A DNA stretch of 64,000 nucleotides from Mucor racemosus (taxonomy: Eukaryota > Mucoromycota > Mucoromycetes > Mucorales > Mucoraceae), in NCBI GenBank assembly GCA_027405735.1, contig JAPEHQ010000001.1, positions 4,898,001 to 4,962,000 of the forward strand. The letters run 5' to 3'. Both the position numbers and the translations under genes were made by a program. Below the pieces are notes generated by a model. The model did no database searches and had not been told where the DNA came from. It saw only the letters and a list, made by a program, of their open reading frames with translations. This document shows positions 43,986 to 57,501 of this stretch, one piece after another; positions within the stretch are counted from its first letter, which is position 1; each line of letters starts with the position of its first letter.

Positions 43986-46900
43986 ATGTCAGATCAAGGT
44001 AAAATCATTTGAAATAGACCGTATGAAATGTTTGAATTTAAAGTTTATTCTAGTAGATAAAAAGGAATCAACACCAGTAGAACAAAACGCGAACGATGCG
44101 TCTCCAAGGCTGTCAAAAAGAGCAAAACTCATCGAGCAAAAGTTGAAAACCAAGCAATCAACATCATTATTTGACACAGATGGAGATCTCAATAGATGTA
44201 ATATTATTGAAGGAGCTCGACGTAGTAGAAATAGAACTTCTAGTAATGAGCCGTCTCAACAACAAGCAGCATCACCACAACTTCAGAAATCCAAAACTTT
44301 AGAGACACCACTATCACCAACGTTAGCAAAACCCAGAGGAAAACCAGGCCCGAAGCCAAAAGCAAAGCCTGGGCCAAAACCTGGGTCAAAGCCTGGGCCA
44401 AAGCCTGGGCCAAAGCCTGGGCCAAAGCCTGGGCCAAAACCTCAATCAAACCCTGCAACAACAACAACAACAATTAAATCAAAACCTGGACCAAAACCTG
44501 GGCCCAAAGCAAAACCAGGACCTAAAGGGAAACCAGGACCAAAGCCAGGGCCAAAGTTAATAGAGGGAAGACCAAAGGGAAAACCAGGACCTAAACCAAA
44601 ATTAAAAACTAAGCAACTAATCAAAGAGACGCTGAATGAGGAACAAAACAGACAAAAGCGAAAACGAACAAACCCTCCAGCAGCAATAAAGAGAGTTCCA
44701 ACAATGCCACTATATAAAAATGCAAGGCAAAAACTTCTGCCAAAGCCAAGATCATCTCTGGACATGGAAAAGAATGATTTGATATCACAAAGACTGGCTC
44801 GCATGGAAAAACTTCAAAAAGATCACGACAAAGCTGTCAAAGAGTTGTATCATTTAGAATTGTTCCAAAATATGCTTGAATATAAACCAAATGCATTTAT
44901 CAATGATGTTCGTTATAACAAGGTAAAATTTAAAAATTGATATATCTATTGTGTGAAATTGACATTTGATGGTTTTAATAGTATGTAGAAGATTATGATA
45001 TGTGGAAATCTATCAAATCAAAAGAAACATTTGTATCGTCTAAGCAGGATCCATCATTAGTTGATTTACTTCAAAGCGCTATTTATGAATCGATACACAC
45101 TATACCCAATGCTCACAGTACAACACATGTTAGCACCGCCACCAACAGCAGCTCTAGTAGCCTAGCTATGGCACCCATTGTGAATACCATTAGTACAGGA
45201 ACAGGTTTACGCCGACAAAACCGACAGTTTGAAACCCTGGATGATTATATCAACTCATTTATTGCAATTGACGAAAATGAAGACATTACACCTGAGGCAT
45301 GCGAAATTCTTGTAGAAAAGGAACGAATTATTCGTCAAAAAATCAACGATCTTAAAAAGAGAGGAGGCTATTCTACACCTCATTTGAAAGAAATTGCCAA
45401 TAGAAGACCTCAACAACAAAATGCACATAAACATAACCCACCATTACACCATGAAAATTTATTATCTGATATGGCTATTGTCTCTAAAAACTTTCATTTA
45501 AATCAAAGATATAAACGCAATACTGCTCGTCGATGCGCCAAAGCAATTGAACGTTATTGGGAAAATATTCGTACACATGATGAACGTATTGAACGAGAAG
45601 AAAATAAGCGTATTGTTAGATTAGCGAAATGGACATCACAGCAAGTGAAAAAGAAGTGGAAGGTTGTAGAACGTGTATGTGAGGCACGATTAAAGGAAGT
45701 TTTGAAGGAACAACAAGCTCAAGAAGGCCGCCGTCATTTGGAATTGATTTTGGAACATTCAGAGCATATGCTAAATGTGCGTAATGAAGAATTGAGACAA
45801 CAACAAAAAGTAACAGAAGTGGCACAAGATGATGATATGTGGCAAGATGATGCAGAGAATGATAAAGAAGATATTAGAGATCATATGATTGAAATTGATC
45901 AAGATGAGAGTGAAGATGATGAAACTGCATTGAAGGAATTAGAAGATGATCAAAATTTGACAGTGGAAGAGTTAATGGCAAAATATCATTCAATGCAACA
46001 AGATGAACAAATGAATACGGAAACAGATGCTACTCAATTAGATGATGAAGATAACGAGAGTGAAATATCATCATCTATTGCAGCTACAGATGATGCAGAA
46101 TTTTCAAATGTTTCTGATGCAGAAGATGTTCCAATTGAAGATGATGGCCAAAGTGAAGATGATGATGAGGAGTTAAATGCTCTTAATGATGATGCCAATT
46201 TAACAGTAGAGCAGTTGATACAAAAGTACAATTATAATGTTGAAAATGACGCTGATGATGAAGAGGACGACGAAGAAGACGAAGAAGAAGAAGAAGGGGA
46301 GGAGGAGGAGAAAGATAAATCAAATAAAAGATCACTTGAATCAGAATCTGATAATATGCCAATTGATGGTACAGAGGAACCTGATACTAAACGTAGAAAA
46401 TTATCATCAACATCTATGGAAGGATCAACACTTGCTCAATTAAATGATGAAATAATATCAGCAGACGAAAGCAACCAGAATGATGACAATAAACAAGTAT
46501 CCCAGTCTATGGAATCTGCATCATCTTCCACCAATATTTTCGACAATAATAATAATAATAATAACACAGCTTCAAATAGCAGCAAATTCAATACACCTAT
46601 TCCATTTCTTTTGCGTGGTACTTTGCGTGAATATCAACATGTCGGTCTTGATTGGCTTTCAAGTTTATACAATAATGGATTAAATGGTATTCTTGCAGAT
46701 GAAATGGGTCTTGGTAAAACTATTCAAACGATTGCATTGTTGGCACATTTAGCTTGTGAAAAACAAGTATGGGGACCTCATTTAGTAGTAGTACCTACCA
46801 GCGTTATATTGAATTGGGAAATGGAATTCAAAAAGTGGTTACCTGGTTTCAAGATTATGACATACTATGGATCACCCAAACAACGTAAAGAGAAAAGAGT

Positions 46901-49358
46901 TGGATGGTCAAAGGATAATGCATTCCATGTATGTATTACTTCATATCAACTCGTTCTGCAAGATCAAAACATGTTCCGTCGAAAAGCATGGCAATATCTT
47001 ATTTTAGATGAAGCTCATCATATCAAAAACTTCAGGTCTCAGCGTTGGCAAGTATTGCTTAATTTCAATTCAAAACGTCGACTACTATTGACAGGTACAC
47101 CATTACAAAATAATTTGATGGAATTGTGGTCATTATTATACTTTTTGATGCCAAATGGTGTCTCTCAAGATATGCCTATTGGATTTGCAAATCTCAAGGA
47201 GTTTCAAGAATGGTTCTCACATCCCGTAGATCGCATGATTGAGAATAAAGAGCAACAACAACCAGGCATGGATGAAGAATCACGTGCAGCTATTCAAAAG
47301 CTTCATACCGTACTTCGACCTTACTTGTTACGTCGCTTAAAGGCAGATGTAGAGAAACAAATGCCCGAAAAACATGAACATATTGTCTATTGTCGACTTT
47401 CTAAACGTCAACGTTATCTATATGATGATTTCATGGGTCGTGGCAAAACAAGAGAAACATTGGCTAGTGGTAATTTCCTTAGTATCATTAACTGTTTAAT
47501 GCAACTGCGTAAAGTATGCAATCACCCTGATTTGTTTGAAGAACGTCCTATTTTGACTAGCTTTGCGATGGATGATCAAGTTCAATTCAATGGTCAGTAC
47601 TTGGAAACTTTAATTCGTAAACGCATGCCACAACAAACTCAAGATAAAGTCAGCCTTGGATTCTTAAATCTAATAATTACGGATACAAATCAAAACAAGA
47701 TCCTTAGTCAAACAGTTGCTGATGATACATTGCGTTTAGAAGCAACTAAGGAAATTATGAATGAAATTTCTATTAATCAAAAGCGCATTACAGTTGCTGA
47801 ATCGCGTGGGATTTCTTCAAGTAGCTATTACCAAGATCTAAAGAAATATGCAAAGTATCGGGAAATGCAGATGCACATACATGCTCTGAGTCGATGGCAA
47901 ATGATCCATTATGTAAATCACTTCCGATGTGCACAAAGACCTCTCTATGACGCTAATCTAATCGCCCTGTTATCTCCATCTATAAAGTACATGTTTTCGC
48001 ATAATCCTAAACAATATCTCGATCAATGCGAGGCTGTGTATCAAGCTGTATCAAGTTATAAAGATAGAATTAAAAACAACTCGCATGTATTGGAACAATT
48101 TGGATTTGTCACACCTAAAGTCGTTATGAATGTAGATAGAAAAACCATTCAACAGCAACCAAATAATATGCAAATGCAGTTAATACAGTCAGCAACTAGT
48201 GTAGAAAATGACATTTTTCATCCGATTGAGTCTAGGCTGTCAATCGCATTTCCAGATAAGCGTTTATTACAGTATGATTGCGGCAAATTGCAGAAATTGG
48301 ATCAATTATTACGTACTCTAGCAGCTGGTGGTCATCGTGCTTTAATCTTTACACAGATGACTCGAGTTTTGGACGTTTTGGAGACATTTTTGAATATGCA
48401 TGGCTATCGTTATTTACGTTTGGATGGTGCTACCAAAGTTGAACAACGTCAAATAATGACGGAGCATTTTAACAATGATAAGCGTATAATGTGCTTTATT
48501 TTATCTACTCGAAGTGGTGGTTTAGGTATTAACTTAACTGGTGCTGATACCGTTATCTTTTATGATTCAGACTGGAATCCTTCAATGGACAAACAATGTC
48601 AAGACAGAGCTCATCGTATTGGTCAAACGAGAGATGTTCATATTTATAGATTCGTAACTGAATTTACTATTGAAGAAAACATTTTCAAAAAGGCAAACCA
48701 GAAAAGGTACTAGAACAAGTAAAAATATTTTTGTTTTTTTTTTTTATTAACATTGAAAAATTATAGAATGCTTGATAATGTTATCATTCAAGAAGGTGAT
48801 TTCACAGATGATTATTTCAACAAGAATGAATGGTGGAAAGATTTACCTGAGGTTGTTGGATCTGGACCTACTATCGCTAGTAATAATACCGGAAAACCTA
48901 TAGATTACGAACAAGCTATTTTGCAAGCCGAAGATGAATCAGATGCTGCTGCTGCCATTGCCGCTAGAAAGGAATTAAACATGGATGAAAATGAATTTGA
49001 CGAAAATCGACAAATAATGAGCGATACTCCATCAGGACCAGCATCTCCATTTACACCTACTATGAGCTCTACACCTACAAGACAAGTTAGTGTTTGTAAT
49101 GATACCGAAGGAGAAGATGGTGATGATGACGAAGAACACGATGTGATAGCGGAGGAAGAAGCAGACGTAGACCAAGAGTTAAATGTCGAACAACAACCAC
49201 AGTCTGACCAAGATGAACAACAACAACAACAAGAAGAAGAAGAGGATGACGAAAACATGCAATTGAATGTAGGACATGTGGATCAATACATGTTACAATT
49301 CTGGGAAAGAGAAATGGTTGGTACAAATCTTGGGTTTGGTGGATTTCCTGATGAATAA
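43986..49358 (+). CDS. SWR1: SWR1/SRCAP-type chromatin-remodelling ATPase
   Basis: Exons 43986-43998, 44054-44922, 44982-48706 and 48767-49358 (GT-AG) give 5,199 nt, 1,732 residues. The first exon has only 13 nt (MSDQ plus one base). Residues about 99-185 are a lysine/proline/glycine repeat (KPGPKPGPK units). An HSA domain lies at about 470-535 (RRCAKAIERYWENIR...), followed by acidic segments. The Snf2 ATPase begins about 845, with Walker A DEMGLGKT (867-874), DEAH (970-973) and LTGTPLQNN. The C-terminal lobe (about 1410-1520) has motif VI QDRAHRIGQTRDVHIYR, separated from the first by a large insertion typical of the INO80/SWR1 class. Known role: ATPase of the SWR1 complex, which replaces H2A with H2A.Z. 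INO80 is less likely given the acidic HSA-ATPase spacer and the EGDFTDDYF ending. Confidence 0.95.
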
Positions 49359-51028
49359 AAAAACTCACTGCGTCCGCGCACTTAAATTTTTAACCAAAAA
49401 GAGTTATTTTGTGTAATTTTTCATGATTTAATATCAATAAAGGGGTAAAATGTGTTAATTTTATTCGCACACACACATGTATGTTTATATTTAGTGTTAT
49501 AAGGTTATGTTTGTTATCTATTTTATGTATATAAATTATGGATGTATACTGTATATTAGGCACAAATATGTTCCGTATTATTACTATTCAAATCGTTGAA
49601 AGGCAATTATTGCATTCTTGTATAACCACAAAGAGATGCATGGGTTGCGCAATGTGTTACTAGTTGGAGATCTGTCATTAAATAAATAACATATTGTATT
49701 AATCTTTTTGGGGGAGGAATCCATTAAATACATCTTTTTATTTTCATATAGATATCAAACAGTAAATGTAAAAGAAGAGACATGTGATATACATATGTAT
49801 ATATAAAAAGAAGAAATCGTAAGGTCTCGTTTTTTTATATTTTACTCACTCCTTAAAAATAAACGCATCTCATGATGATGTACTATACACTATATGATAA
49901 CATTTTTATCTAAAAAAGATTATTATTCACGCTTAATTTTGCCTAAATTTTGTCACTCTGTTAACTTGTGGGTACACAAAAAAAAAAGTTTAATGCTATT
50001 TCATTGTTCTTGAGCACTAATTTTATGTAAAGAGATCGATCGCTGTATATTCATATATATATATTATATATATATATATACGATACAAAAAACCATAGTA
50101 TTTTCTTCTTTGTTTTTTCTTCTTTTTCTACAAGATTTTGTATAAATTAATAAAATAATGCAGGAACTTGATGTAAATTAGTTGAATAAGAGATACATTA
50201 CATTAGAGATTGCTGTTGCCATGACTACGCTTGTATTCGTTGTGTGTGTAATGCATGTATGTAGTAACATGGTAGCAATGCATACTTATCGTAATAATGA
50301 AATATATGTATATATTATGGCATGGACCATCCTGATGATGATAAAAATGTTATGCCATGTATATATTATACTTGATTTGTATTTATTAAAAAGTGACATA
50401 TTGTATACATGTCCATCCATGTATGAAAAATCGATAATAATCGTATATATATATATATTGTGGCGTTGAAATAAACCAATGTTATTCCAAGTTTAAATCT
50501 AAATATGATATTTGCAAAAAGATACATCCCTTTCTCCTCTTCCTCGCCCTGCTTCCAGGAATAGTAAATGTGATAATATAAAAATCAGTATTAAAAATAT
50601 GGCAATTTCGGACGTATCTATTCAATTTGGAAGAAATATTTTCAGATGCTAAAAATAATAATAGTGCATAAAGAAATGAAATTTTTCTTTGCTGATCACT
50701 AATTATTCGCTCATTTTTTATAATAACTGTTGTGTTACAGGATATTTTATATCGGGACAGTACAATGTAATGTAATTTCTTCTTGTTCTTCATCCCCCCC
50801 ACCTCTCTTTACCCCCCTCATTATCCTGTGTTATTATAAACTTTAAAGAAGACCCCCTCCCCTTCTTCCTCTTTAGTCTCCCCCCCCCCAACGCCTCCCC
50901 CCATCAAAAACATATAAAAAGATTGCAAATTTTACAACATCTACCCCACTTCTTTTCTTCTTTTTTCTTTTTCCTTTTCTTTTTTTATAGTTCATCTATA
51001 TATCCCTTCCCCTTGATTCATATATCAT
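49359..51028. other. Intergenic region with TA microsatellites and C-rich promoter tract
   Basis: TA repeats occur at about 50052-50081 and 50447-50459. A strikingly C/T-rich stretch (50794-50905, with runs of 6-10 C) followed by TTCTTTTTTC tracts lies 130-230 bp before the bHLH start codon and probably belongs to its promoter or 5' UTR. The ORF at 50182-50469 is low-complexity and hydrophobic and is not accepted as a gene. Confidence 0.45.
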
Positions 51029-52231
51029 ATGCCTTCAGAAAAGTTCAGAATTACTACTAATGGTCAATCTTTAAGAAATCCAAATAATGGATTTTTCGGT
51101 AAATCAAATATTTATGATCAACTTTAGTGGACCCAAATTAACCTTTCTATAATAAAGGTATGACTTTATCTGCCAATATGACATTAGATGAAAGGTACAT
51201 AGAAAAAGACAATCAAATTTGTTATATATGTATATGCATAAATAACTCATTTTCTAAACAAATAGTGACGTATCTGCTCATAATGACAGACGATCTGCTC
51301 ATAATGCTTTGGAACGTCAACGCCGTGAACATTTAAATGTTAAATTTCAACAACTTGCACATGCACTTCCAGCGCTCCAAACTGTTCGACGACCTAGTAA
51401 AACAATGATTGTAGCAAAATCACTTGAATTTGGTAAGATAGTACATCTATCAAACTTTACAGTCATTGTATACTAATAGACATGTATAGTATCATCTAGC
51501 TTGAAAAGAGAAACAACATTTACTTCTGAAATTCAAAAGTTACGTTTAGAAAACGAAAAACTTAGAAAGCAAGCCGAAGCATCAAGCAATCAACTAAAGA
51601 AACAGTTACCTAATCAAGATGAGAAGCCTAATATTGCTGCTGCTACTGCTTCTGTCGATGCTTCTGCTGTTGTCAAGAAAACTGATAATGATGATAATAT
51701 TAGCGAAACATCTACTTTAATAGTAAAAGATGAAATGAAACCTTCTCTTAAAAGAAAGGCTAGTATATCTGATCCACAATTATCTCCTCCACCTACCCCT
51801 GAAGCCATGCGAGGCAACAATAAACAGCATGCTGTTGTCGTTGCCACACCTGTAGGTCACCAGCAAAAGAAAAATAAGATGGTCAAACAAACAAAATCAT
51901 TACTTGTTGCTACTACAACATCTGTTCCTAATACTATGAGTATGACTCAACAATTACCGATGTATGTACCTGATACTTTTAGTGCTACTCCAATGATAAA
52001 TACTCCTACCGCTTCACTCATTGACTCTCCTTGGTCACCTATTGATGATAATCGTTTACATTCATCACTATTAACATACCCTCCAAATACTACTAATAAT
52101 AACCCAACCATTAATACCCCCAAACTACTTTGATATGGCGTCTCCTTCATCATCAAATGCAAACGTGCTGTATGATTTATATACTGATAATATTCATCCC
52201 ATGTTACTTGAACCTTATTATATACCATCTG

Positions 52232-52263
<32 letters not shown>

Positions 52264-52445
52264 GCAACAACAAATCGTAAGTGTATAGAAGCATTGTAAT
52301 ATATTAACATTATTTCTAACGTATTCTATTCATAGCTTATACTAATTTCTCTTCTACTAATATGAATCACCATCACCAACAACATCAACAACAATCACAT
52401 CAACGCCAACAAAGCGGTAATGGTCATGATTTTTATTTATCATGA
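51029..52445 (+). CDS. bHLH transcription factor with apparent 1-nt frameshift
   Basis: Exons 51029-51098, 51158-51194, 51266-51432, 51490-52276 and 52336-52445. The basic helix-loop-helix is RRSAHNALERQRREHLNVKF...ALPALQTVRRPSKTMIVAKSLEFV, with the ERQRR basic core (the H/E/R pattern of E-box binders). It is followed by a leucine-rich coiled coil (EIQKLRLENEKLRKQA). The frame breaks in a five-C run at 52117-52121, where a TGA (52131-52133) would end the protein after TPKLL. With four Cs the frame continues (NYFDMASPSSSNANVLYDLY...), through a threonine run and a further GT-AG intron, to the stop at 52443-52445. The exon total is then exactly divisible by three, 389 residues. A consensus length error in the C run is the simplest reading; a real truncated allele is possible. 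Confidence 0.85.
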
Positions 52446-52483
52446 GGACAATTTCGTTTGGTTCTTTTGAAAAATAATCTATA

Positions 52484-52518
52484 TACACACACAGACACAC
52501 AGACACACAGACACACAG

Positions 52519-52549
<31 letters not shown>
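52484..52549. repeat. CA/CACAGA microsatellite
   Basis: An imperfect ACACACAGAC array is followed by about 13 CA units, ending ACATGTAG. It starts about 40 bp after the bHLH stop codon. Confidence 0.9.
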
Positions 52550-52553
<4 letters not shown>

Positions 52554-55500
52554 GAATGCTTGTTACGACTGGAATATAATATTCATTTCACATGTGCCTT
52601 GAAATTACTTTGTTTAATGTACATATACCAACAACTTAAACACCCAAAAAAACAACAAAAAAAAATCTCTATTCTTTATTTTCCAACAATTGTTATTATA
52701 AATATTATTTGCTTTTGATTCTCAACTTTCTCTCTCTCTATATATATATATACTCTATGAAATAAAATACAAAAAACATGTTCAAAGTTATATATAAAGT
52801 TCCTGTCGTGTAAAATTACATATTATAAATTTTGATCGATCGAAAATTTTGATCAAAAAGTGGGTAATAGTCAGTTTGACATGTTACGCTAAACACTTTT
52901 TGGCGAATGTGATTATAAATAGTTTTCATGATTTTTATATTTATAGACAATTGATGTTATCATTTGAGCTGAAATCCGTGTCCTTGGGATGTATGAGAGT
53001 GTTTTCTAGAAGATATACATGTATATCTTTTTTTTTTTTCTTTTTTTTTTCTCGTACCTCTTTCTTTTCGTACGCTTTAAATCACATATCTCATATCTTA
53101 AAAGTATAGCATTTTTTGCATGCACTATTTGTTGTTGCTGTTGTACCGCCGTACCTTTTTGTTATATATACACACACAGTGATACCCCCCAAAAAAACAA
53201 CAATCAAATCCTCATTTTTACTTTACTATTCCAGGTAGTCCCCATACGCTTAGCAGGTTATCGGGATCAGTCAACTCTTGTATAAATCCTGATTTCCATT
53301 TCCTTTACAAACGTTATACTTACTTTCTTTGCCTACCCCCCATCTTTTTTATTTGTTCCCTCCCCCCTTCTTACTCTTTTTCCGAACTTCTGTATATACA
53401 GTACCTTACTCATTGTGTTACCTATTAGTTTGTAAAAGGTTAAGCATCCCCCTGTTTCATCATAATTTATTACTCTTTCAAAATCATCGATTTATTAACT
53501 ATTCGGCGATCTCGAGGGAGTTGGATTTATATATTTTGTTCATTTATATTGAATTAGGTGTCCGTTCACCTTCTAAAACATGCCATTTTTGGAAACAATG
53601 CTAAATATACATATTTCTCTTTCAAATGTTCATATTTAACAATATCTTGTTATAAAATCCATATGTTAAATACACACATTTATAGAAAGATATAAAAAAG
53701 TAAAAAATATTTAGTATTTAGCTTCTCTTTTTTTGTCTTGCTTAATTAAAATGGAATGTTAAATTGCTTTATTCATCTAAAATCTTCCATATTGCCTTGT
53801 TTTTCCTTTCTCCTGTACAACATCATACTCAAGTGCGCTCTCTAAGTCCGCGCAATACAAAACGACTACAAAAAGGTTAAATTTTACGGGGCATAAAAGC
53901 GAATTTCACGGAGATAAGGTTAGAAAAGCTAGATTACATATTCGTTCAAAGGACGAGTTTACTCAAAAATTGACTTTTTGATTTGAAGGAGAGCGAAATT
54001 TACCTGAATGATAGTATTTCAACTGCGTGTATGTATTTGTGTGGGTAGGACATCTATAAAAATTCAGGGGTAAAAAAATAATAAATCAATGTGATGATTT
54101 CTCCATTATTTTATTATACTTGTTTGGAATATAATATTTTGTCATGTTTTTTGAATCAAATATATATTGAATAATTTATATATTAAATTTTTTTTAAAAA
54201 AAGGAAGGATACTGCCTGTATTTTCTAAAATGGTGTACTCGGCCGTGCACCTTCAAAGTAAACTAAATATGGAAATGTGGTTTTATAAGATTATACATGT
54301 TTATCATCTTGAAATTTGTTTGCTGCTATTCCAATGCTATATATACATGTACATACTAAAAATACCCAAGAGATAAATCTTCCTACAATTCACCGCAACT
54401 GAATTATAATTTGGTAATTCATTTAAATAAATTAACAACTGGTACAACATAACTAACACTGCTAAACTGTTTTGCCAATGTTTATGCACTTCGGAAAGGA
54501 ATTTCTTGGCTTTTTTGACATTTATTTTCACTATGTTCAGAAAGCCAAGAATAGTACGTAAATACCTGCTATAAAAAAAACAAATTTGGCATTTTATCCT
54601 TTTAAAAAATATATATCCGATTTCTATCAACACGTCAGAATTCTCAATTATATCCAATTTTTCGTATTGCCATTTAAATCATTGTGCATCAATCATCATA
54701 GTGGCATCATTATATAGATTATAGCCAATGACATGCTAATGATCGATCTTAATATAATTTCTTCGCTCAGGGGGGTGGGGGCATGAGAGGGGGTAAATCA
54801 AAACCTTCTACTACCGTAGCAGATGATACGTATGCATATAATGCCAGTCGCACCATCTACTCAAAATAATAATTATTAATGACAGTCTTCAATGAGACTT
54901 GATGAGGGAAGATACTATCTTGACTTGTATGTTATCTTGAGACGATATGAAATCTTTTGATCTGCACGATAACAATTTAGTAGCAGCGGACAAATAAAAA
55001 AAAGTCTAAAATAATTCGCTTCATTAGTTTTAAAGAATATTTTTATCAAGTGAAAAAAAACTTGAATGCAATTGTTATACTTTAAAAAAATTATTAACAT
55101 GTTTAATTTACTGAAGCATTTTTTTCTTTTTGAAAAGTATATAAAAATAAAAGTTTTTATCATTTTCATGGATAGGTGTATCGATTTGTCGTTTAGGCGG
55201 AGAGAAGAATAATTCCCTTTTTTTTTTTTTTTTTTTTTTATGCCCTCTCTCCCCCCAGAGGCTGAAAATCAGCCCAAAAAGAACGCAAAAGAAGCTTGTA
55301 ATTGACATCCGACACAATTGACAACCTTGCTGTCATATGTTTCAATATGTTCTCTTTTATCCTGCTGTTTTTATCATATCAGAAGGTTCCACATCAAACA
55401 CATGATGAGCAACTGCTGATAAGAATTTTGTTATAATGCCGTAAGCTTTTACTGCTGCGAACTATTCATACCAAACTCTCAAGTAGTACATGGCTTTGAA

Positions 55501-56499
55501 TATAATCAAGAATCAACAAGCATGCATACCAAACATGTCAGGATTCTATATTACAGGAGTATCTTATACCTAATGAATATGAAATGTAGATCTTTTTTTC
55601 ATGATATATCTATGTAGTTAAATGAAAAATGATGTATATGCATTCCTGTTCATAAACTCATAAAACATACTCGATTGTTATTATGAAAACCATATAAAAA
55701 ACTAACCAAAGAAGGTATTCAGTTATTCAAACCTTGGATAGAGATCAAAGGTAGCAATGATATAGATTTTTAAATAGTTCCTTAAATCATACAATCGCAA
55801 GTGATGACAGATTATAGATTATTTGATATGTGCTCATGTGATTAAAGTTGGGTACATTTTTTTTTAGGAAGAAATATAAGACAGGTCCTGAAATTTACTC
55901 AAATCGTTATAATGTTTTTTCAGATCCAACAATGGGCACTCGTTCGGGGATTGAAAACATAAATGTATTTTTGTCCTGAAAATGATCGCAAATTTTTCAA
56001 TATCATATAACTCAAAAAAACGTATAGTAAGTAAGATTAGCTTATTAAGAGTTTTTTGTAGGAAATTTAATTCTGAATTGTAATGCATAGTTTACAAAAA
56101 AAAATTCTCACAAAACATTTCCATAAGTTAGCAAGTTTAAAATAGCTGTTTTTGAGCAAAAACTCCATATTTTACAAATAAACATACAGAACAAACTTAA
56201 TCAAATGATAGCCTCAAAAATTACCTACAGTCTGAGTATTTGATCGTTACTCTAGCTGCATTTGTTGTTGAGAAATTTGGATTTTAGGCCTAATTTTTCG
56301 GAATTTTGAAAATTGAGGTCGACCAAACACAAGGGAAAAACTCGATGAAATTAAAAATTCATTAATCTTGACTTTTCTCTACCAAAAATCAATATTTTTT
56401 CAAAAGAGAAAATGTATCCGATAGATATGGAATAGCTCTATTACATGGTTATAAAAAATCTTTTTTTACTATATTTCCAGTACTCGAAAATCTCGAAAA
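52550..56499. other. AT-rich non-coding region with homopolymers
   Basis: There is no supported gene. Homopolymer T tracts occur at 53027-53050 and 55218-55240, a TA run near 52738-52752, and a G-rich patch GGGGGGTGGGGGC near 54770. ORFs such as 54337-54657 and 55864-56088 (minus) have chance-like composition. Confidence 0.4.
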
Positions 56500-56790
56500 A
56501 CAAAAAAAAAAATCATAAAAAAAAAAAAAGTTTTGATACTCAAATATGTTATGAAGCTTTTCAAAACAATCATTTTTCATTATTCGCAAAATGTTGTAGC
56601 TTGCGTTTACGTTGAGATAGAACCTTTCAAACACCTCAATTTTAAGCTGTAAATTTTCATATTCAGGTGTTTAAATAGGTTATTTGAATCCACAAGGCAT
56701 GGCAAGTAAAATTAATTATTTCAGTATTAATTCATAGCATCTCAGGTACTGAATAAAAAAAAAATTCATTAGTAAGATCTTCTTCAAAGG
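56500..56790 (+). repeat. Third, strongly diverged relic of the 27.6/37.8-kb repeat
   Basis: Blocks align in order with copy 1: GATACTCAAATATGTTATGAAG (first 20 nt at about 56534; copy 1 at about 28559), TTCAAAACAA, a GAGATA...AAC block, and ATCTCAGGTAC (56740-56750; copy 1 at about 28777). The rest is too diverged to align by eye. Extent is approximate. Confidence 0.4.
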
Positions 56791-57501
56791 TACTGTATAT
56801 TCGATTTGCAAAATGGGCATCTTGGATGTGAAGCATGAAATAGAAAACTCCGCTTTTCTCCATAATTTTGCTCTTTTTTTGACATTTAAAGAATTTATTT
56901 AAACCTTTAGTTTTTTGTGAGATCAATTAGCTTTTTACTGTACGTTCTATAATGCCTTAATCATATGTATGTAATTTTTGTTTTCATGTTTATAAAAAAA
57001 CGGTCTCACGCTCCGATTTTGAAGTCGATTAATGCAAAAACGCAATGTCAACGCTACGATATAAACAATAATCTGATTTAAGACTCGAAAATACAAATTG
57101 TTATTTCAGTTCTATGGAATACCTAATTTTAGAGGTAGATGATATGAAATTCAATATATTTCAAGGTAAAGATACCGTTATTTAAGGATTGTGGGGCTTT
57201 ATTTCCCATTCATGGTGTCAAGATTAGCTTTTTTGAGGTCGATAGACGATACTAAATGCATGGAATCGTTAATTTTTGACTTTTTTTTAGCTGTACCAAT
57301 TGTCTGAAATCATGTAGCAGAGTCTACACAATAACATATACAAGCGTATGTTTGAATAAATCCCAATCATTAAGTTCGAGAAAAAAAATTGAGTTTAAAC
57401 AACTGAATCACTCGGGGCAGCCCAGTCGATTGAGTTTTTTTGGGTTTAATAATACTCGCAAATCGTGTAAACCATGTAGTACCCCCTCTCCTCCTTTCGC
57501 A

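Noticed and set aside
44240..44804. Minus-strand Leu/Ala and Gly/Pro-rich ORFs within SWR1 exon 2
   Set aside because: Antisense shadows of the KPGPK repeat; SWR1 on the plus strand has clear splice sites and domains.
50182..50469. 95-codon plus-strand ORF resembling a membrane protein
   Set aside because: Its hydrophobicity comes from TA-rich microsatellite sequence; there is no domain, promoter or conserved neighbour support.
52357..52718. ORFs of Cys/Val or Thr/His repeats across the CA microsatellite
   Set aside because: Pure microsatellite translations on both strands.
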